A stretch of 64,000 nt of DNA from assembly GCF_026212465.1 (NCBI RefSeq), contig NC_080049.1, forward strand, positions 9,878,552-9,942,551. Reading direction: 5' to 3'. The DNA is from Amaranthus tricolor (Eukaryota; Streptophyta; Magnoliopsida; Caryophyllales; Amaranthaceae). The notes under the pieces are model-generated. The model made no database searches. It was not told the DNA's origin and was given only the letters and a program-made list of their open reading frames with translations. This document shows positions 1-12,534 of this stretch, piece by piece (the first letter of the stretch is position 1; the number at the start of each line of letters is the position of its first letter). The translations under genes and the position numbers were made by a program.

Positions 1-1872
1 GTTACAGAATATTAATATTTTTTTCAAGAGGATTACAAATATGAAATTGGATATTGATAATCTATCAGGTACTATTGTTTCTTTTTAAATATCTTAAATT
101 CTTGCTCTATTTTTATATGCTCTATTTTTAGGATATTTTGTGCAGTAAAATGTCTTGCTTCACATAACTTGGTTTTTAGAGGATCTAATGACAAGCTTTA
201 CCAAGATAGCAATGGTAATTTTTTTGGGTGTGGTTGAAATGATGGCTGAATTTGATGTTGTAATGCAAGATCATGTTAGACGTATTCAAAATCGTGAAAT
301 TCATCATCAATACCTAGGGCCAAAAATTCAAAATGAGTTTATTTTCCTCTTGGCTAATAATGTTAAAAATACTACTGTTAAGATCATTAAAGAGGCCAAA
401 TGTTTTTCTATCATTCTTGATTGTACCCTAGATATTAGTCATCAAGAACAAATGACTTTAATTGTGTGTTGTGTGAATATGTTAAATCTTATGATTGAGG
501 AGTACTTTTTAGAATTTTTGAATGTTGATGATACTTTTGGTTTGGGGCTTTTTAATGTAATGCAAGATGTCTTGAAATCTCTAGATCTTGATATGGATGA
601 TATAAGGGGTCAAGGTTATGATAATGGCTCAAATATGAAAGGAAAACATCGAGGAGTTCAAAGTCGCTTTCTTGAAATAAATCCGAGAGCCTTATATATA
701 CCTTGTGCTTGTCATAGTTTGAATCTTGTTGTGAGTGATATGGCCCATTCTTGTGAAAAAGCTATCTCATTTTTTGGCATTATTCAATGCATCTATTCTT
801 TATTTTCGGGTTCCACAAAAAGATGGAAATTTTTACTTAACAATATTCCTGGTTTGACCTTGAAGTCTTTGTGCAACACTCGGTGGGAAGATAGGATAAA
901 AAGTGTTAAAGCAATTAGATTTCAAACTCCCCAAATAAGAAATTCTTTATTGAAATTATTTGAATCATGTGAGGATGCAAAAACAAAGAGTGAAGCTAAG
1001 AGTTTGGCTAATGCACTTAATAATTTTGAGTTTATTCATGGTATGGTGATTTTGTATGATATTTTATTTGTTGTGAATATCATAAGTAAAAAATTGCAAT
1101 CCGAATCCATTTGCATAAACACTTGTATACAACAAGTAAGAGGCATATTGTTATCTTTTGAAAAGTATAGAGAAGAAGGTTTTGCTAATAGTTTAGAGAT
1201 TGCTAAAAGTATTGCACTTGAAATGGGTGTAGAGCCCAATCATCCTACAAAACGTCATATTGTTAGAAAGAGACATTTTGATGAAATTGGCGATGATGCT
1301 GAAGTTCAATCGGCAGAAGAAAATATTTAGAATTAATTATTTTTTGGTTGTTGTGGACATAGCAATTTCTTCTTTAAAAACAAGATTTGACCAATTAAAG
1401 GCATTTGAAAATGTTTATGGATTTTTATTTGATTCTAATAGGTTGAAAGCAATGAATGATAAAAAAATTGAGAGATTCCTGTGTTAAGTTTCACTCCACA
1501 TTCTCTCATGATGATTCGTCCGATGTTGATTTTAATGATTTTTATTCTGAATTAAAAGTGTTACAAGTGACTTTGCTAAATGAGTCAATGTCTACTATTA
1601 ATATTCTTAAATTTGTAAAGTCTGCAGAATGTTACCCAAATGTCTTAATTGGTTATAGGATATTTTTAACTTTGCCCGTAACTATGGCATCAGCAGAAAG
1701 AAGTTTTTCAAAGTTAAAGCTTATTAAAACTTATTTAAGGTCATTAATGTCGCAAGAAAGGTTGAATGGTTTGGCAATATTATCCATTGAAACAAAATTA
1801 TTAGTCAAAATTGATGCAGATGTTATTATTGATGATTTTGTTTCTCAAAATGTTCGTAGAAATCACATTTAG
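1..1872 (+). pseudogene. TTF/DUF4371-type hAT transposase, broken, 5' part outside the window
   Basis: This is a plant hAT transposase of the TTF zinc finger, DUF4371 and hAT-dimerisation class, which acts in the nucleus to cut and paste its own element. The stretch from about 150 to 1330 reads as the DUF4371/RNase-H-like core. Visible landmarks are the [14 protein letters not shown] block, the [12 protein letters not shown] block and the [15 protein letters not shown] block. The dimerisation domain is at 1456-1872 (LPVTMASAERSFSKLKLI). The gene is dead. The [11 protein letters not shown] start block at 151-230 lies in another frame from the rest, which puts a frameshift in the T/G run near 225-232. 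Further frame changes occur near 1325 and 1465. The N-terminal zinc finger is outside the window. No terminal inverted repeat was found downstream. Family is secure; exact breaks are by eye. Confidence 0.85.
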
Positions 1873-2960
1873 TGATTATTTTTGGTTGTCTTTGTAGGTG
1901 ATAATAAGAAATTGTTTTACAAGGAGGAGATTTCTTTTTTATATATGCGGTCAATGAAGATTGAAGAAATTATTCTATTTTGATTTGAAGACGATATGTC
2001 TTATTTTATTTCTTTTCGAAAGTATTGTTCATTTTATCAAGTAATATATATACTTTTTTTTACTAATCAATATTTAAGAGTGTTATTTTATTGTGATTGT
2101 ATACATTTATTTGTGAATACAAATTATAATTATAAAATAGTGTTTTTGCCCTTGACTGTGTAGGGTAGATCAACCCTTGGTGCACCTAAACGTAATATGT
2201 GTTTATATTGCTAAAGGAAATTACTTCCCTATGGTGTCTGATGGATCGGCCTTTTGGGAGGAGTCCATGAAAGGGAATGTGTTACTTTTGTGACATTATA
2301 TACATGTATGTTATGGATAAAAAAATTTTTAAAGTGTGACAATTCAAGTTTTTTATACTATATCAGTATACTTTTATTTATATTAAATATAAAAGTATTT
2401 TACGATTTTGTAGATTTCGAATATAATTTTAAAGTCAAACGTTTTCTAAGTATAAATTGTTTGACACGTTAGAGTAACCATTCACTAAGTTGTGGCTCAT
2501 ATTTAGTAATTTGTTTTCCACAGGTAATGGTGAGCCATATTATGTGTCTAATGCATGAGAGGTGGGCGATGTAGATCAAACGAAAATTAATAAGACATTT
2601 TTTTTAATTTATATAATAATAAGACATTTTTATATTAGTTTAAATGATTTCTTTTGTTAAAGTTTTGACGCATTACACTCACCGAGTGTGGCGAACACCT
2701 CATATTTACTTTTCGCTGCTACTTAATAACAGTTACGTCTTTTAATAAATAATATTTTATAATTATTAAAAATTAGGGGTATTACACATGTCTCGTGGTT
2801 TTGTATTGATTTCATATACTTTACGCGTAATTTCACCTTGCTCCTTTCTTTGAAGTGTTTTGAGGATTATTTCAGGTGATTCCGGAGATTTCCAGGTCAT
2901 GAGTTCGAGGCTTAGAAACTTACATCGGAGTTTAGACGTGTTCATCGAAGTTTTGACATA
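1873..2960. other. AT-rich stretch with no recognised gene
   Basis: The first part is probably the 3' untranslated tail of the hAT element at 1-1872. I looked for a CCGCCACTG-type hAT end and found none, so the downstream border is unknown. No coding region, RNA gene or clear repeat end was recognised here. Confidence 0.4.
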
Positions 2961-3345
2961 CAATTCATGTCACTAATCCTAGGCAAAGTTCAGAGGCCTT
3001 TAGTAGCTGTAACAAACTTCAAAAGGGAGAAACAAGGCCCATTCAGCCGAATCATCCCTCTATTCAGTCGAATGGAGATGCAGCTATCAACATTTCGATG
3101 GCCTACTCACTGGAAATGGCGAATGAAGAACATTCGGTCAAACATCATCCATCGGCCAAATGAATGTGCCATTCGGGCGAATGGCCCCCAGTCACCATAT
3201 TGTTCCAAAACTCTTTGTATATGCCGAATGAGCAAACATTCGGGCAAAGACAATCTAGTCGGGCGAATCAGGTCTCCATTCGGACGAATGGCCCTATTTC
3301 TGCGCGTGTTGTTTTCTTCTCAATCAAGAATTAGTGGCTAGTTTT
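2961..3345. repeat. Cluster of palindromic ATTCGG-CGAAT motifs
   Basis: The block repeats a short palindromic motif, perfect in CCATTCGGGCGAATGG (about 3168-3183) and CCATTCGGACGAATGG (about 3281-3296), with degenerate copies near 3046, 3064, 3130 and 3240-3270. A 124-codon open frame covers it but has the composition of repeat DNA and no family signature. It lies just upstream of a TATATATA stretch and the leader-like sequence that follows, so it may be the enhancer or U3 part of a retroelement. That role is inference. Confidence 0.4.
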
Positions 3346-4262
3346 AGGATTTCAAGGCACCTTTGTTTTTGAGGGTATATATATCCAATAACCCACATTA
3401 TCTATTCCTCTTAACCCTAATACATTCCTAGTGTAGATTTACTCTTGCTTAAAAACTTTGTTTTAGTTCATCAAACCCTAGCTTTAGTAGTTTATGCCAT
3501 AAAACTTTGTAGTTTAAAGATCTCTACTTTCTAGTATTGGATTTCAATCTTAGTTCATGAATCTTCACCATATCTCTTTGTAGTCTCAACATTGATTTGT
3601 AAGTATTAAACTTCCATTTACTCTTGAGTTCATTTATTGATTTTATTGTCTTGTTTGCATTTATTGCTTCCTTTCCTAGTCTTTATATATATCTCTTGTT
3701 CTTGTTGCTTTCATTTAATATTGACCATGTTATTGATTGTTAGTTCATTAACTACCTTTGTCTTGTGTTCATCCACCATGTGTAAGTAGTTCTTTTTGGG
3801 GGTTTGATTAGTGAAACCCTAAGAATGGCTACATTGTTTATTATTTGGGATTAGAGAAAAGATTACAATACCTAGTTCTTGAAACCCTATACGAATATTG
3901 CCACTTCTTTGGAGACATAGGGCGATTATAGGTCGTTCGTAGTGATTTGTGAATCACCAACTTCCTTTTGTTTTGAAATCACTTTCCTAGGGTGAAACTA
4001 ATCTTAACCCCGTTTTAATCCCTTTGGTTTATATCATTATTCAATCTTGCTAGTTATTACTGTTTTTATAATTAGTTGTAAAACTCCTTCAACTACAAAT
4101 AACTTTGTTATATTGAGATATAGAGACTTTTGTTATGTTTTTTCCTCGTGGTTCGATCCCCTACCCCACTATACTTGTGTGGTGCGTAGGTTGTTATAAA
4201 TATTGTTTGATTAGGGTCTAGTATAAACGAAGTGCAAAACCCTATATCAAGTGTTCATTCGG
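3346..4262 (+). other. LTR/leader-like sequence, possible retrotransposon remnant
   Basis: There is a TATA-like GGGTATATATATCC near 3375. It is followed by pyrimidine-rich leader sequence with repeated AACCCTA/AAACCCTA blocks and a closing segment ending ACCCTATATCA near 4250. This layout resembles the R-U5 part of a plant Ty3/gypsy LTR. No second LTR, primer-binding site or target duplication was found, so the call is tentative and the borders are approximate. Confidence 0.3.
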
Positions 4263-4388
4263 GTCACCGAGTCGGTTTCAGGCAGGCGTTATTCGGTTTG
4301 ATCGGATTTTGAATTGGTTAATTATATATTTATAAAATTTTATTTATAAAAATACATTTTACTCTACTAGACTAACTATAAGATAATA

Positions 4389-4632
4389 TTCCGTCCTGTT
4401 CATTTTACTTGTCCTATTTGCTTTTTCACACTTTTTGAGGCAACATTTTGACTGTTAATATCTGTAACTATGCTTCATTAAAAATAATAAAAAAGTTGAT
4501 ATTAATAATTCTTGCATTGGGACGAATAAAAGAAGACTCTACCTGACTATATTTTAACTTATAAATTAAAAATAAATACAAATCAAAGGAGATTGATGAA
4601 TCGTAAGGACAAGTAAAATGAATAGAAGGGAG
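4389..4632. mobile_element. Stowaway-type MITE (Tc1/mariner, non-autonomous)
   Basis: The ends are imperfect inverted repeats: the left side contains TTCATTTTACTTGTCC and the right side GGACAAGTAAAATGAA, closing with AGAAGGGAG. TA dinucleotides flank both ends (4387-4388 and 4633-4634), as expected for mariner-family target duplications. At 244 bp with no coding capacity it fits the Stowaway class. Confidence 0.75.
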
Positions 4633-4634
4633 TA

Positions 4635-5345
4635 TAATAGATTATGAATCAATCATTCTTCAAAGATCAATAATCAAAACTTGAATTATCAAATTCAATA
4701 AAAAAATCAATGTGATACTTTACGAGAAATTAATAACTACAAATTTCTTTATCATTTTATAATTTTATATCACATTGATAAATGATGAGTTGTAATCTCT
4801 TTTATAGAGTTATAAAAGCATACTCATTGTTTGCATATATTATCCATCTTTTATATAAGTCATTATTTATATTTGGCTTAAATTATAATAGTAAAATTTA
4901 TAATTTAAAAAATTTAATATAAAATTTCAATATTAAAATCTGTAAGAAGTCAAAAAATTTTAGAATTACAAATTTAACAAAAAATTTACAAAAGTTTGAC
5001 TAAAACCGATTTGGATTAAGTCGGTTTTAGCCGAATTGAGTTGATTTCTTGTATAATTGCAGTCAGATATGACTCGGTTTGGTCATTGTTAGGTTCTAGT
5101 AATCTTGGTTATTAGTAGTATGAGTTATAAAAATCGGTCGCAGTTTAGATTTAGTTTTTCAATCTTTAGTTATCAATCGGTTTGGATACAATTTGTTGGT
5201 GTACTGTCGATTCAGTAAACCTAAAAAAATTTGGATTTTCGAGTCAAGTAACTTTTGGTTCCGATTCAGATTTATGGGTCGGGTCACATTTGAACAACTT
5301 AAAGTGTACTGTCGATTCAGATTTTCGAGTCAAGTAAACCTAAAA
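4635..5345. other. AT-rich spacer with diffuse repeats, no gene seen
   Basis: The stretch holds short repeated phrases, for example GATTCAGATTT and TTTCGAGTCAAGTAA at about 5230-5330, which occur twice about 80 bp apart. It also has CGGTTT-rich segments at 5005-5080. These may be remains of a non-autonomous DNA transposon, but no pair of ends was recognised. Confidence 0.3.
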
Positions 5346-6382
5346 AATGACAACATATGCTACGGTTTTCTGGATGCCCGCAGCATATAAGCTATTTTCA
5401 CAACAAATATTGCGGTTTTTTGCTTGCCCGCAGTAAATAGTCATTCCCAAAAAATTAAAAACCCGCGTTTTAACGTTCATTTGCTTAAACCCTCATATAA
5501 ACTATTGTATTCCTAAAACCCACGGCTACCTACTGTCTTCTTCTTCAAGTTCCTCCATTTCTTCAAGTTCTCAAAAATCTCTGCAAAAACCTACGAAAAT
5601 CTCAACAAAAATCTTTCAAGTTCTTCAAAATCCCACGACTGCTACTATGTTCTTCTCTTCAATTTCGTTCATCATCTTCCAAACCCCACGATTCCTACTG
5701 TACGTGTTCTTCAATAACCACCCATTGCACGAATTTCCTTCTCCATCTTTGTTTAAGTTCTTCAACCCGCCATTGTTGCTTTTCCTTCAAAAATCCACGA
5801 AATTAGGGCTAAGCTTGTTCTTCTTCAAGGTATAAATTTTTCAATCTTTGTTTAAGTTCTTCAAGAATAGCTTCATTGTGTTTTAATAAGGATTTAGTCT
5901 TTTTTTATACTAATTTTGATTTTGTTTTTCATTGTAGGTTACATAATCTTATTGTAGAAACAAAATTATCATATCTCATTACCAAGGTATGTATTTTATA
6001 TTTGAATGTGAATAATTTACTTATGTATGTACTTGAATATTTGAATGTGAATAATTTTAATTAATTAGGATTTTTAGTGTAGATTGAATGTGAATAATTT
6101 ACTTATGTATATATGTAGTTGTATATTTGAATGTGAATAATTTACTTATGGATGTAGTTGTATATTATTAGTTTCTTATTATTTTGATTTAAGTGTATTT
6201 GATTAAAGAAAATGGTTTTTTTTTTTTGGTTATATATGTTTTGTAATTAAAATATAAAGAATTTGATTACTTTAAATAATAGAAAGGTTTTATAGGGTTA
6301 AATAGGGTTAATTTGGGTTAATTATATATGTTAAAAGTTGTGCATTAATTTTGTTTTGAATTAATTAATCACACTAATTAGG
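5346..6382 (+). repeat. CACTA element 1: 5' subterminal repeats and leader
   Basis: From about 5355 to 5440 there are short inverted motifs of the type GCTACGGTTTTC...GCCCGCAGCATA and TTGCGGTTTTTTG...GCCCGCAGTAAA. They are the same kind of subterminal motif seen behind the clear CACTA end at 60839. A pyrimidine-rich leader follows, rich in TTCTTCAAG and CCACGA, matching the leader of the second copy at 61080-61380. The CACTA terminal bases themselves are not present, so the element is truncated or degraded at its 5' tip. Confidence 0.55.
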
Positions 6383-8345
6383 ATGACAAAAGATCATTCT
6401 TGGATGTATGGAAGCATTGAATCGTCAGAATTTATTGATGGCGTATTAGAATTTTGTAGTATTGCAGTTGAACATCAAGTTAGGACGGGGGGAGTTGGTT
6501 TTTATTGCCCATGTGTCACTTGTGGCAATGTATCAAAGGTAGATAGTGTTCATATCGTTAGGGAGCACATACTTCGACGTGGGTTTAGGCCTCAATATCA
6601 TGTTTGGGTTTGGCATCGTGACGAGAGAGTTTACAAAGAGAAAAGTGTTGTCGAGGACGTCAATAATGTGGCTGATGTCAACGAGGATGTAGTAGATCAT
6701 GTTGATGGGTATGAGACAGATGAAGAGAATGTCGATGAGGATGTGGATCGTGTTGATGAGATGATGGAGGGAGTCGAGGATGAGTTAGGAAAACGTCCTC
6801 GTGTTTTTGACTTGTTGACAGAGGCTTCTCAAAAGCCTTTGTACCTTGGATGTACAAAGTTCACCAAACTAACAGCAGTGTTGACAATTTTCAACATTAA
6901 GTTAAAGTTCAATTGGAGTGACGCTAGTTTCACAATGTTATTAGAAGTGTTAGGTGAGATGCTTCCTGAGGGAAATGAACTTCCAAAGTCGACGTATTAT
7001 GCCAAAAAGCTCATGTGTCCTTTCGGCTTAGAGTACCAGAAGATTCATGCGTGTTTGAATGATTGTGTATTGTATCAGAATGAAAACGAGAACTTACAAG
7101 AGTGTCCTAGGTGTGGCTTATCGCGCTACAAGCGTAAAGGGGCTCGGGAAGCTAAAGGGCCCCCGGCTAAGGTATTGTGGTATTTTCCAATAATATCTAG
7201 ATTCAAGCGCTTGTTTTCTATAAAGAAAGATGTGTTAAATTTGAGGTGGCATGCAGATAGTGTGAAAAAAGGTCACTTGCTCACACATCCATCAGATTCT
7301 CCGGAGTGGAAGAGTATTGATAGCTTGCATAAGAATTTTAGGGATGAGGTTCGTAATTTAAGGCTCGGACTGTGTACGGATGGAATGAACCCATTTGGCA
7401 ATCTTAGTTCTCAACATAGTACTTGGCCAGCACTGTTAGTGATCTATAATTTGCCACCTTGTTGTGTATGAAGCATAAGTACATTATGCTTTCGCTTCTT
7501 ATCTCGGGTCTTTTCAAACAACTTGGCAATGACATAGACGTATATCTTGCACCTCTCGTTGAGGATTTGAGAAAGATGTGGGATGAAGGCGTTTCCGTGT
7601 TTGATGCATATGTTAATGAGGCACCTTGCGTGCAATGCTTTTATGCACCGTTAATGATTTTCCAGCATATAGCAACTTATTGGGGTATAAGAACAAAGGT
7701 GATAGGGGATTAATGCAGTTGCATAATAAGACGTTTATTGATTGGTTTCATAATCGAGTAATAAGTGAAGAACTCAAGGGTGTATCTGAAAATGTTAAGT
7801 GGTTAGCTTTTGGTCCTCGTGATGATGTCAACAAATATGAGGGTTACGATGTCAATGGCTTCACATTTTGGACTGAGGGTTAAGATAAGAAGTCATCTTA
7901 TCTACAGAATATGGCATCATCTACATTTTACGCGAGTGCCAAGGATCAAGCGCCGGTTGATGCTAAATTGGTATACTACGAGCGGGTACATGAAATATGG
8001 GAGCTTGACTACTCTACTTTCACTATTGCTCTTTTCAAATGTAAGTAGGTAGATAATAATCGATGATACATAAAAAATGACGAACCTTGTGGATTTACTC
8101 TTGTAGACTTAGCTCGTTTGCGTAATAGTGAGGAGCCATTCATACTAGCCACACACGCCAAGCAAGTATTCAACATTGTAGACCCGTCTGATAAAAAATG
8201 GTCTATTGTTGTACCGGGAAAAAGAAGTATCCTTGGTATAGGTGATGTTGAAGATGAGGAAGAATATAAAGCTTTTGAAGACTCCCCGCCCTTTATCAAT
8301 CCAAAATCAGTGGATCAAGATGATGTAGATGGTTCTAGAATTTAA
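6383..8345 (+). pseudogene. CACTA Tnp2-like transposase with DUF4216, broken and internally deleted
   Basis: The start codon at 6383 opens a transposase-associated domain (HSWMYGSIESSEF, then CPCVTCG...HI...GFRPQYHVWVWH). An acidic linker follows, then the Tnp2 domain from about 6960 (KSTYYAKKLMCPFGLEYQ, MNPFGNLSSQHSTWP). One base has been lost near 7461, where the conserved LPPW-LCMKHKY stretch changes frame. The gene resumes at 7459-7713. Near 7700 it jumps to a later region in another frame (LHNKTFIDWFHNRV, GFTFWTEG). The DUF4216 part is at about 7920-8345 (ELDYSTFTIALFKCK, GFTLVDLARLRNSEEPFILATHAKQVF). The product would be the nuclear DNA-cutting transposase of the element; this copy cannot make it. 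Confidence 0.8.
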
Positions 8346-10743
8346 CGAAGGCAATGAATCTTCTCCTTTAAGTTCCCCTCTAAGTCCTCCTTTAAGTTCC
8401 CCTCCAAGTGAAGATGTTAATATGGAAGTAGGTGGTTCAAGTAGTTGTGATGAACCATTGGATGATGAATGGGTGTATGATGTTGAACTTCTTCCTCATG
8501 ACCCGGGATTGAGGAAAAACATAATGGATTATCCCCCTAATGAAAGAAATCTGGTTAGGAGAGCATATATTCTTAAAAAACCTTGCCAACCAAAAACACA
8601 TGATTTCCCTCAAAGACATATCTCTGGTAGGTTACGCCGTTTTAGTTTGAATTGGTTCAAAAAATGGGATTGGCTTGAATATAGTGTTGAAATGGATGCC
8701 GCATTTTGTTTTGTTTGTTATTTGTTCAAGAGGGATGTTGAAATTAACAAGGGGGGTGATGCATTTGTTGTTGGAGGGTTTAGAGCGTGGAATAAACCTG
8801 AGAGGCTTGAGAAGCATGTTGGAGGAATTAAAAGTGCTCATAATATTGCTTATGAGAAATATGTGAATCTAAGAGATGCAAAGAAGACATCAATTGAATT
8901 TGTATTTGATAATGCGAGTGAGGTTCAAATGAATGAATATCATATTCGTTTGAATGCATCCTTAACTTGTTTGAGATTTCTTTTGGGCCAAGGTTTGGCA
9001 TTCTGGGGACATGATGAAAGTGAGGAGTCATATAGTAGCGGTAACTTTCTTGAGCTTTTGAAGTGGTTGGGGGGGAAGGTTGAGGAAATAAGAAAATATA
9101 CTTTCCAAAATGCACCCAAAAATTTTCAATTAACATCTCCCAAAATTCAAAAAGACATTATCACTTTTTGTGCAAAAGAGACTACTAAGCGCATAATAGA
9201 AGAGGTTGGTGATGGTTACTTTTCTATTTTGGCCAATGAATCAAGTGATGTGTCTCAAAAAGAACAACTAGCTCTTGTTTTGCGGTTTGTTAATAGGGAA
9301 AATGAATCAGTAGTGGAACGCTTTTTAGGCATTCTACATGTGGGTGATACTACCGCTTTGTCTCTTAAAAATGCCATTATGTCCTTGCTTATGGAACATT
9401 CATTGAGTCCTTCCATGATAAGAGGTCAAGGGTATGATGGGGCAAGTAACATGAGGGTTGAAATCAATGGCCTCAAGACTTGGATTATGAATGATACTCC
9501 AAGATCCTATTACATTCATTGTTTTGCTCATCAACTTCAACTAACTCTAGTTGCGGTTGCTAAAAAGAATGTTAAGTGTACTTGGCTTTTTAACGTACTT
9601 GCAAACTTGTTAAATGTGGTGGGAGCTTCTTGTAAGAGAAGAGACCTTATTCGAAAAAACGAAGCTCAAGTAGTGGCTCAAGCTTTGGAAGTGGGGGAAA
9701 TTGAAAGTGGATCGGGTTTGAATTAAGAACGTGGTTTGAGTAGGCTGGGAGATACACGTTGGGGATCTCATTACAAGTGTCTAATAAGTATCATCAACTT
9801 GTTTCCTTCAATTGTTAAAGTGCTTGAAGAGATTGGAGAAAATGGCTCTCCGGATGATAAGCTCAAAGCTCAAGTTGTTTTAGGATCTTTGGAGTCCTTT
9901 GATTTTATTTTTATGGCTCATTTCATGTTGACTATTTTTGGCTACACTAATGATTTATGTGTTGCTTTACAAAGAAAGAAACAAGATATTGTGAATGCCA
10001 TTAGCGTTGTTAAAAGTACAACAAATGTGTTGCAAAAGATGAGGGATCAAGGATGGGATAGTCTCTTAGACAAAGTCATTTTATTTTGTACTAAACACGA
10101 GATTTATGTTCCATCTATGGATGCTCAATATGTACCTCAAGGAAGATCAAGACGTTTTGCTAAACAAGCAACAAATCTACATCATTTTCAGGTTGCAATC
10201 TTTTTGGAAGTAATAGATTTGCATCTTCAAGAGATTGATAACCGTTTTAATGAGAAGAACATGGAGTTACTTACATGCATGGCTTCCCTGAGTCCTAAAG
10301 GTAACTTTTCATCTTTTGATAAAGAGAGGATACTTAAACTTGCTTCTTTATATCCCGAAGAGTTTTCATGCTATGATTTAACGGCTCTTGATCTTCAACT
10401 TGATGTCTTCTTGGATTCTATGCAAAATGATGAAAGATTTCATGATTTGCAAGATATCAATTCTCTTTCCATGATGCTTGTTAAAACAAGGAAACATGAG
10501 ACTTTTCCTCTTATACATTTGCTAATCAAGTTGATGTTGATTCTTCCTGTTGCTACGGCAAGTGTAGAAAGAGTGTTTTCCGTAATGACGTTTGTCAAAA
10601 ATAAGTTGAGAAATAGCATGGGTGATCAACTAGTGAATGATAGTTTGGTTACTTACATTGAGAAGTAAGTGTTTCTACAAGTTTCTGATGAAAAGATTAT
10701 TGATCGCTTTAAAATTATGAAAACTCGAAGGATGAATTTGTAA
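8329..10743 (+). pseudogene. TTF-type hAT transposase, nearly intact, two in-frame nonsense codons
   Basis: One reading frame runs from 8329 to a TAA at 10741-10743. In order it has a Ser/Pro-rich start, the conserved DPGLRKNIMDYPPN and PCQPKTHDFPQR blocks, a TTF zinc finger (about codons 105-170, AAFCFVCYLFKRD), DUF4371 (GYFSILANESSDVSQKEQLA, GQGYDGASNM, YIHCFAHQLQLTLVAVA) and the hAT dimerisation domain (LPVATASVERVFSVMTFVKNKL). It is interrupted only by TAA at 9724-9726, where relatives have Gln (CAA to TAA is one change), and TAA at 10666-10668 just before the tail FLQVSDEKIIDRF. Frame and spacing are otherwise preserved over about 800 codons, so the inactivation looks recent. The true start is unclear because the 5' end of the element is not visible. 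Confidence 0.88.
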
Positions 10744-10952
10744 TTTTCATTTGAACGCTTGTATTTTTTTTTTATATTTTGGATTGTAAAACTTTTAACA
10801 TCGGATTTGATATTGTAAATTGTAAATATTGTTTCTATTATGTTTTCTATTTTTCTTTAAAAACAAAATTATTCGGACGACGATCAGATTATCCGAACGA
10901 CGTGACGTTCGGATTTTGACCCCCCAATTTGACATTCCTGGGTCCGCCACTG
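8346..10952 (+). mobile_element. hAT element 2, right end preserved, inserted beside or in CACTA element 1
   Basis: The right end reads CCTGGGTCCGCCACTG and stops at 10952, a typical plant hAT terminus (inverse CAGTGGCGGACCCAGG). The next eight bases, AACACACT, would be the target duplication. I could not find CAGTGGCGG preceded by AACACACT on the left. The DUF4216 tail of the CACTA gene runs directly into the hAT reading frame at about 8345. The left end has therefore been lost, probably through a deletion that joined the two elements. Confidence 0.6.
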
Positions 10953-12534
10953 AACACACTAATGTTGCTGCCTATACAATAGGACCGCAGTAGCCCATAG
11001 CCGCTAGTAGGAATTCTGAGGATTTTTTTAAAAAAGTGAAGGTTGCTGGACCTAGAATTTGAACCCCAGTACCTATGGTTATAAAGAACACTTGCTACCC
11101 ATTAAAGCACACCAATTCCTTGTTAGTTATTATACTTTTCTATACATATACTATTAAATACTAAGGGGGCCAAACCAAAATTACAAAGTAACATATATTT
11201 AAGCTGGATTTTTAAAAATATTTTGCTATTTTTAACACATTAAAATTTAAGCTCATTTGAGTTTCTTTCTTTAATCAAGCTTATTTTTTAAAGTTTGAAA
11301 AAAACATCATTTTGGGAATATGGTTGGATATATTAAAATTTAATTTTAATAATAAATTAGTTATGCAACTTACTTATAATTGAAATTGTAAATATTAGTA
11401 CATTCAACAACATAACAATTTTTTTATAGACAAAATGTGTATATATATACTAAAATAAAAAATTTAATTTTAAAAAATAGAATCAGATATCTGGATATCC
11501 GATTTTGCAAATACCCCAATTTGAATTTGAATTATCCAATTTTCAAAAATTGAATATTTTATGGGATAATTTATCCAGTTTTTCAAACTAGATATTCCAG
11601 ATTGAATAATTCGAATCAGATATTTTTGAACAACCCTATATATGTATTTTATCTTCTTAAATGCGTCATATAACAAATTCGATTAAATATTCACACGTAA
11701 ATTAGATTAGTCAGGTGTTTAAAATTAGGAGTATTTATTAATTAAACCCCTATGACCTTTCTTTTACTAGAAAAACGTTTGGAAACCATTTATTAGTAAG
11801 GAAGTCATGTTTATGAGATTCAATACATCAAAAATCGTCTAAAAAATCACATTTCCTCTAATTTCTTAACCCTAATTCCCCGATTACTCAAATTTCCCAA
11901 CCCCTAATTCCTTAATTTCTCAAAGTTTGACATTAAATTTCAAGCATGCAAGTTAAGGTATTGATCAACTTCAACCCATAATTTTCATGGTTTTATAAGA
12001 ATTTCGTTTGGTTTAGCAAGCAACAAAAAGGTGAGCAACTTAATTTTCAAGAATTTAATTTGTTGGTAGTATGAATTTCCGGCTAATTTCGATTCTTTTG
12101 CTAGAATTTTTTGTTAATGAAATATTTATTGGTCAAATTTCGATTTGTTGCTGGCTCATTTCTAGTAGAAGAATTTGAAGAAGGAATCTTAATTTGATAG
12201 TAGAAAGAGAATTGGAAAAACTTGGGTTTGCATTTTGAGAAAAAGAATGTGATTTGGAGGGAAAATGGAAAAATTAGTGTTTATTTTTGGGGGAAAAATG
12301 GAAAACTAATAAAGAAAAGAGCTGAGTTAACTAAAGGGTACAACTAGCCATTATTAGACAATAGCATTAACCTTCCCGAATGTTTTTTTTAGTAAAAAAG
12401 ATCATAGAGGTTTAATTGCGTAAACCTCAAAATTACCGCGTGGATTTTAAAAAAACTTTTGTTACTACATGGATAACCTAATACCTCAGGTTACTTTGTG
12501 AAATTTTTCTTTTTACTTTTTAAATAAAATAGTA
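10953..12534. other. AT-rich stretch, possible CACTA 3' remnant, no gene recognised
   Basis: The first 150 bases hold a GCGG-type motif (ACCGCAGTAGCCCATAGCCGC at 10983-11003) that may be the subterminal part of CACTA element 1. At 11480-11640 there are repeated GAATCAGATAT and GGATATCCGA phrases, closing with TTTGAACAACCCTATA. This looks like one end of a non-autonomous hAT element, but its partner end was not found. The rest has no coding signature that I can support. Confidence 0.35.

Larger units (their letters stand above)
5346..8345 (+). mobile_element. CACTA (En/Spm) element 1, internally deleted
   Basis: It comprises the subterminal repeats, the leader and one transposase gene of the Tnp2/DUF4216 type. 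Comparison with the second copy at 60839-64000 shows the two stay alike up to GGTATAAGAACAAAGG near 7700. There element 1 jumps straight to the later DUF4218/DUF4216 part, so much of the Tnp2 core is missing. The 3' end is not certain. A segment with a GACCGCAGTAGCC motif at 10970-11005, beyond the hAT element, may be its 3' subterminal part. Confidence 0.65.
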
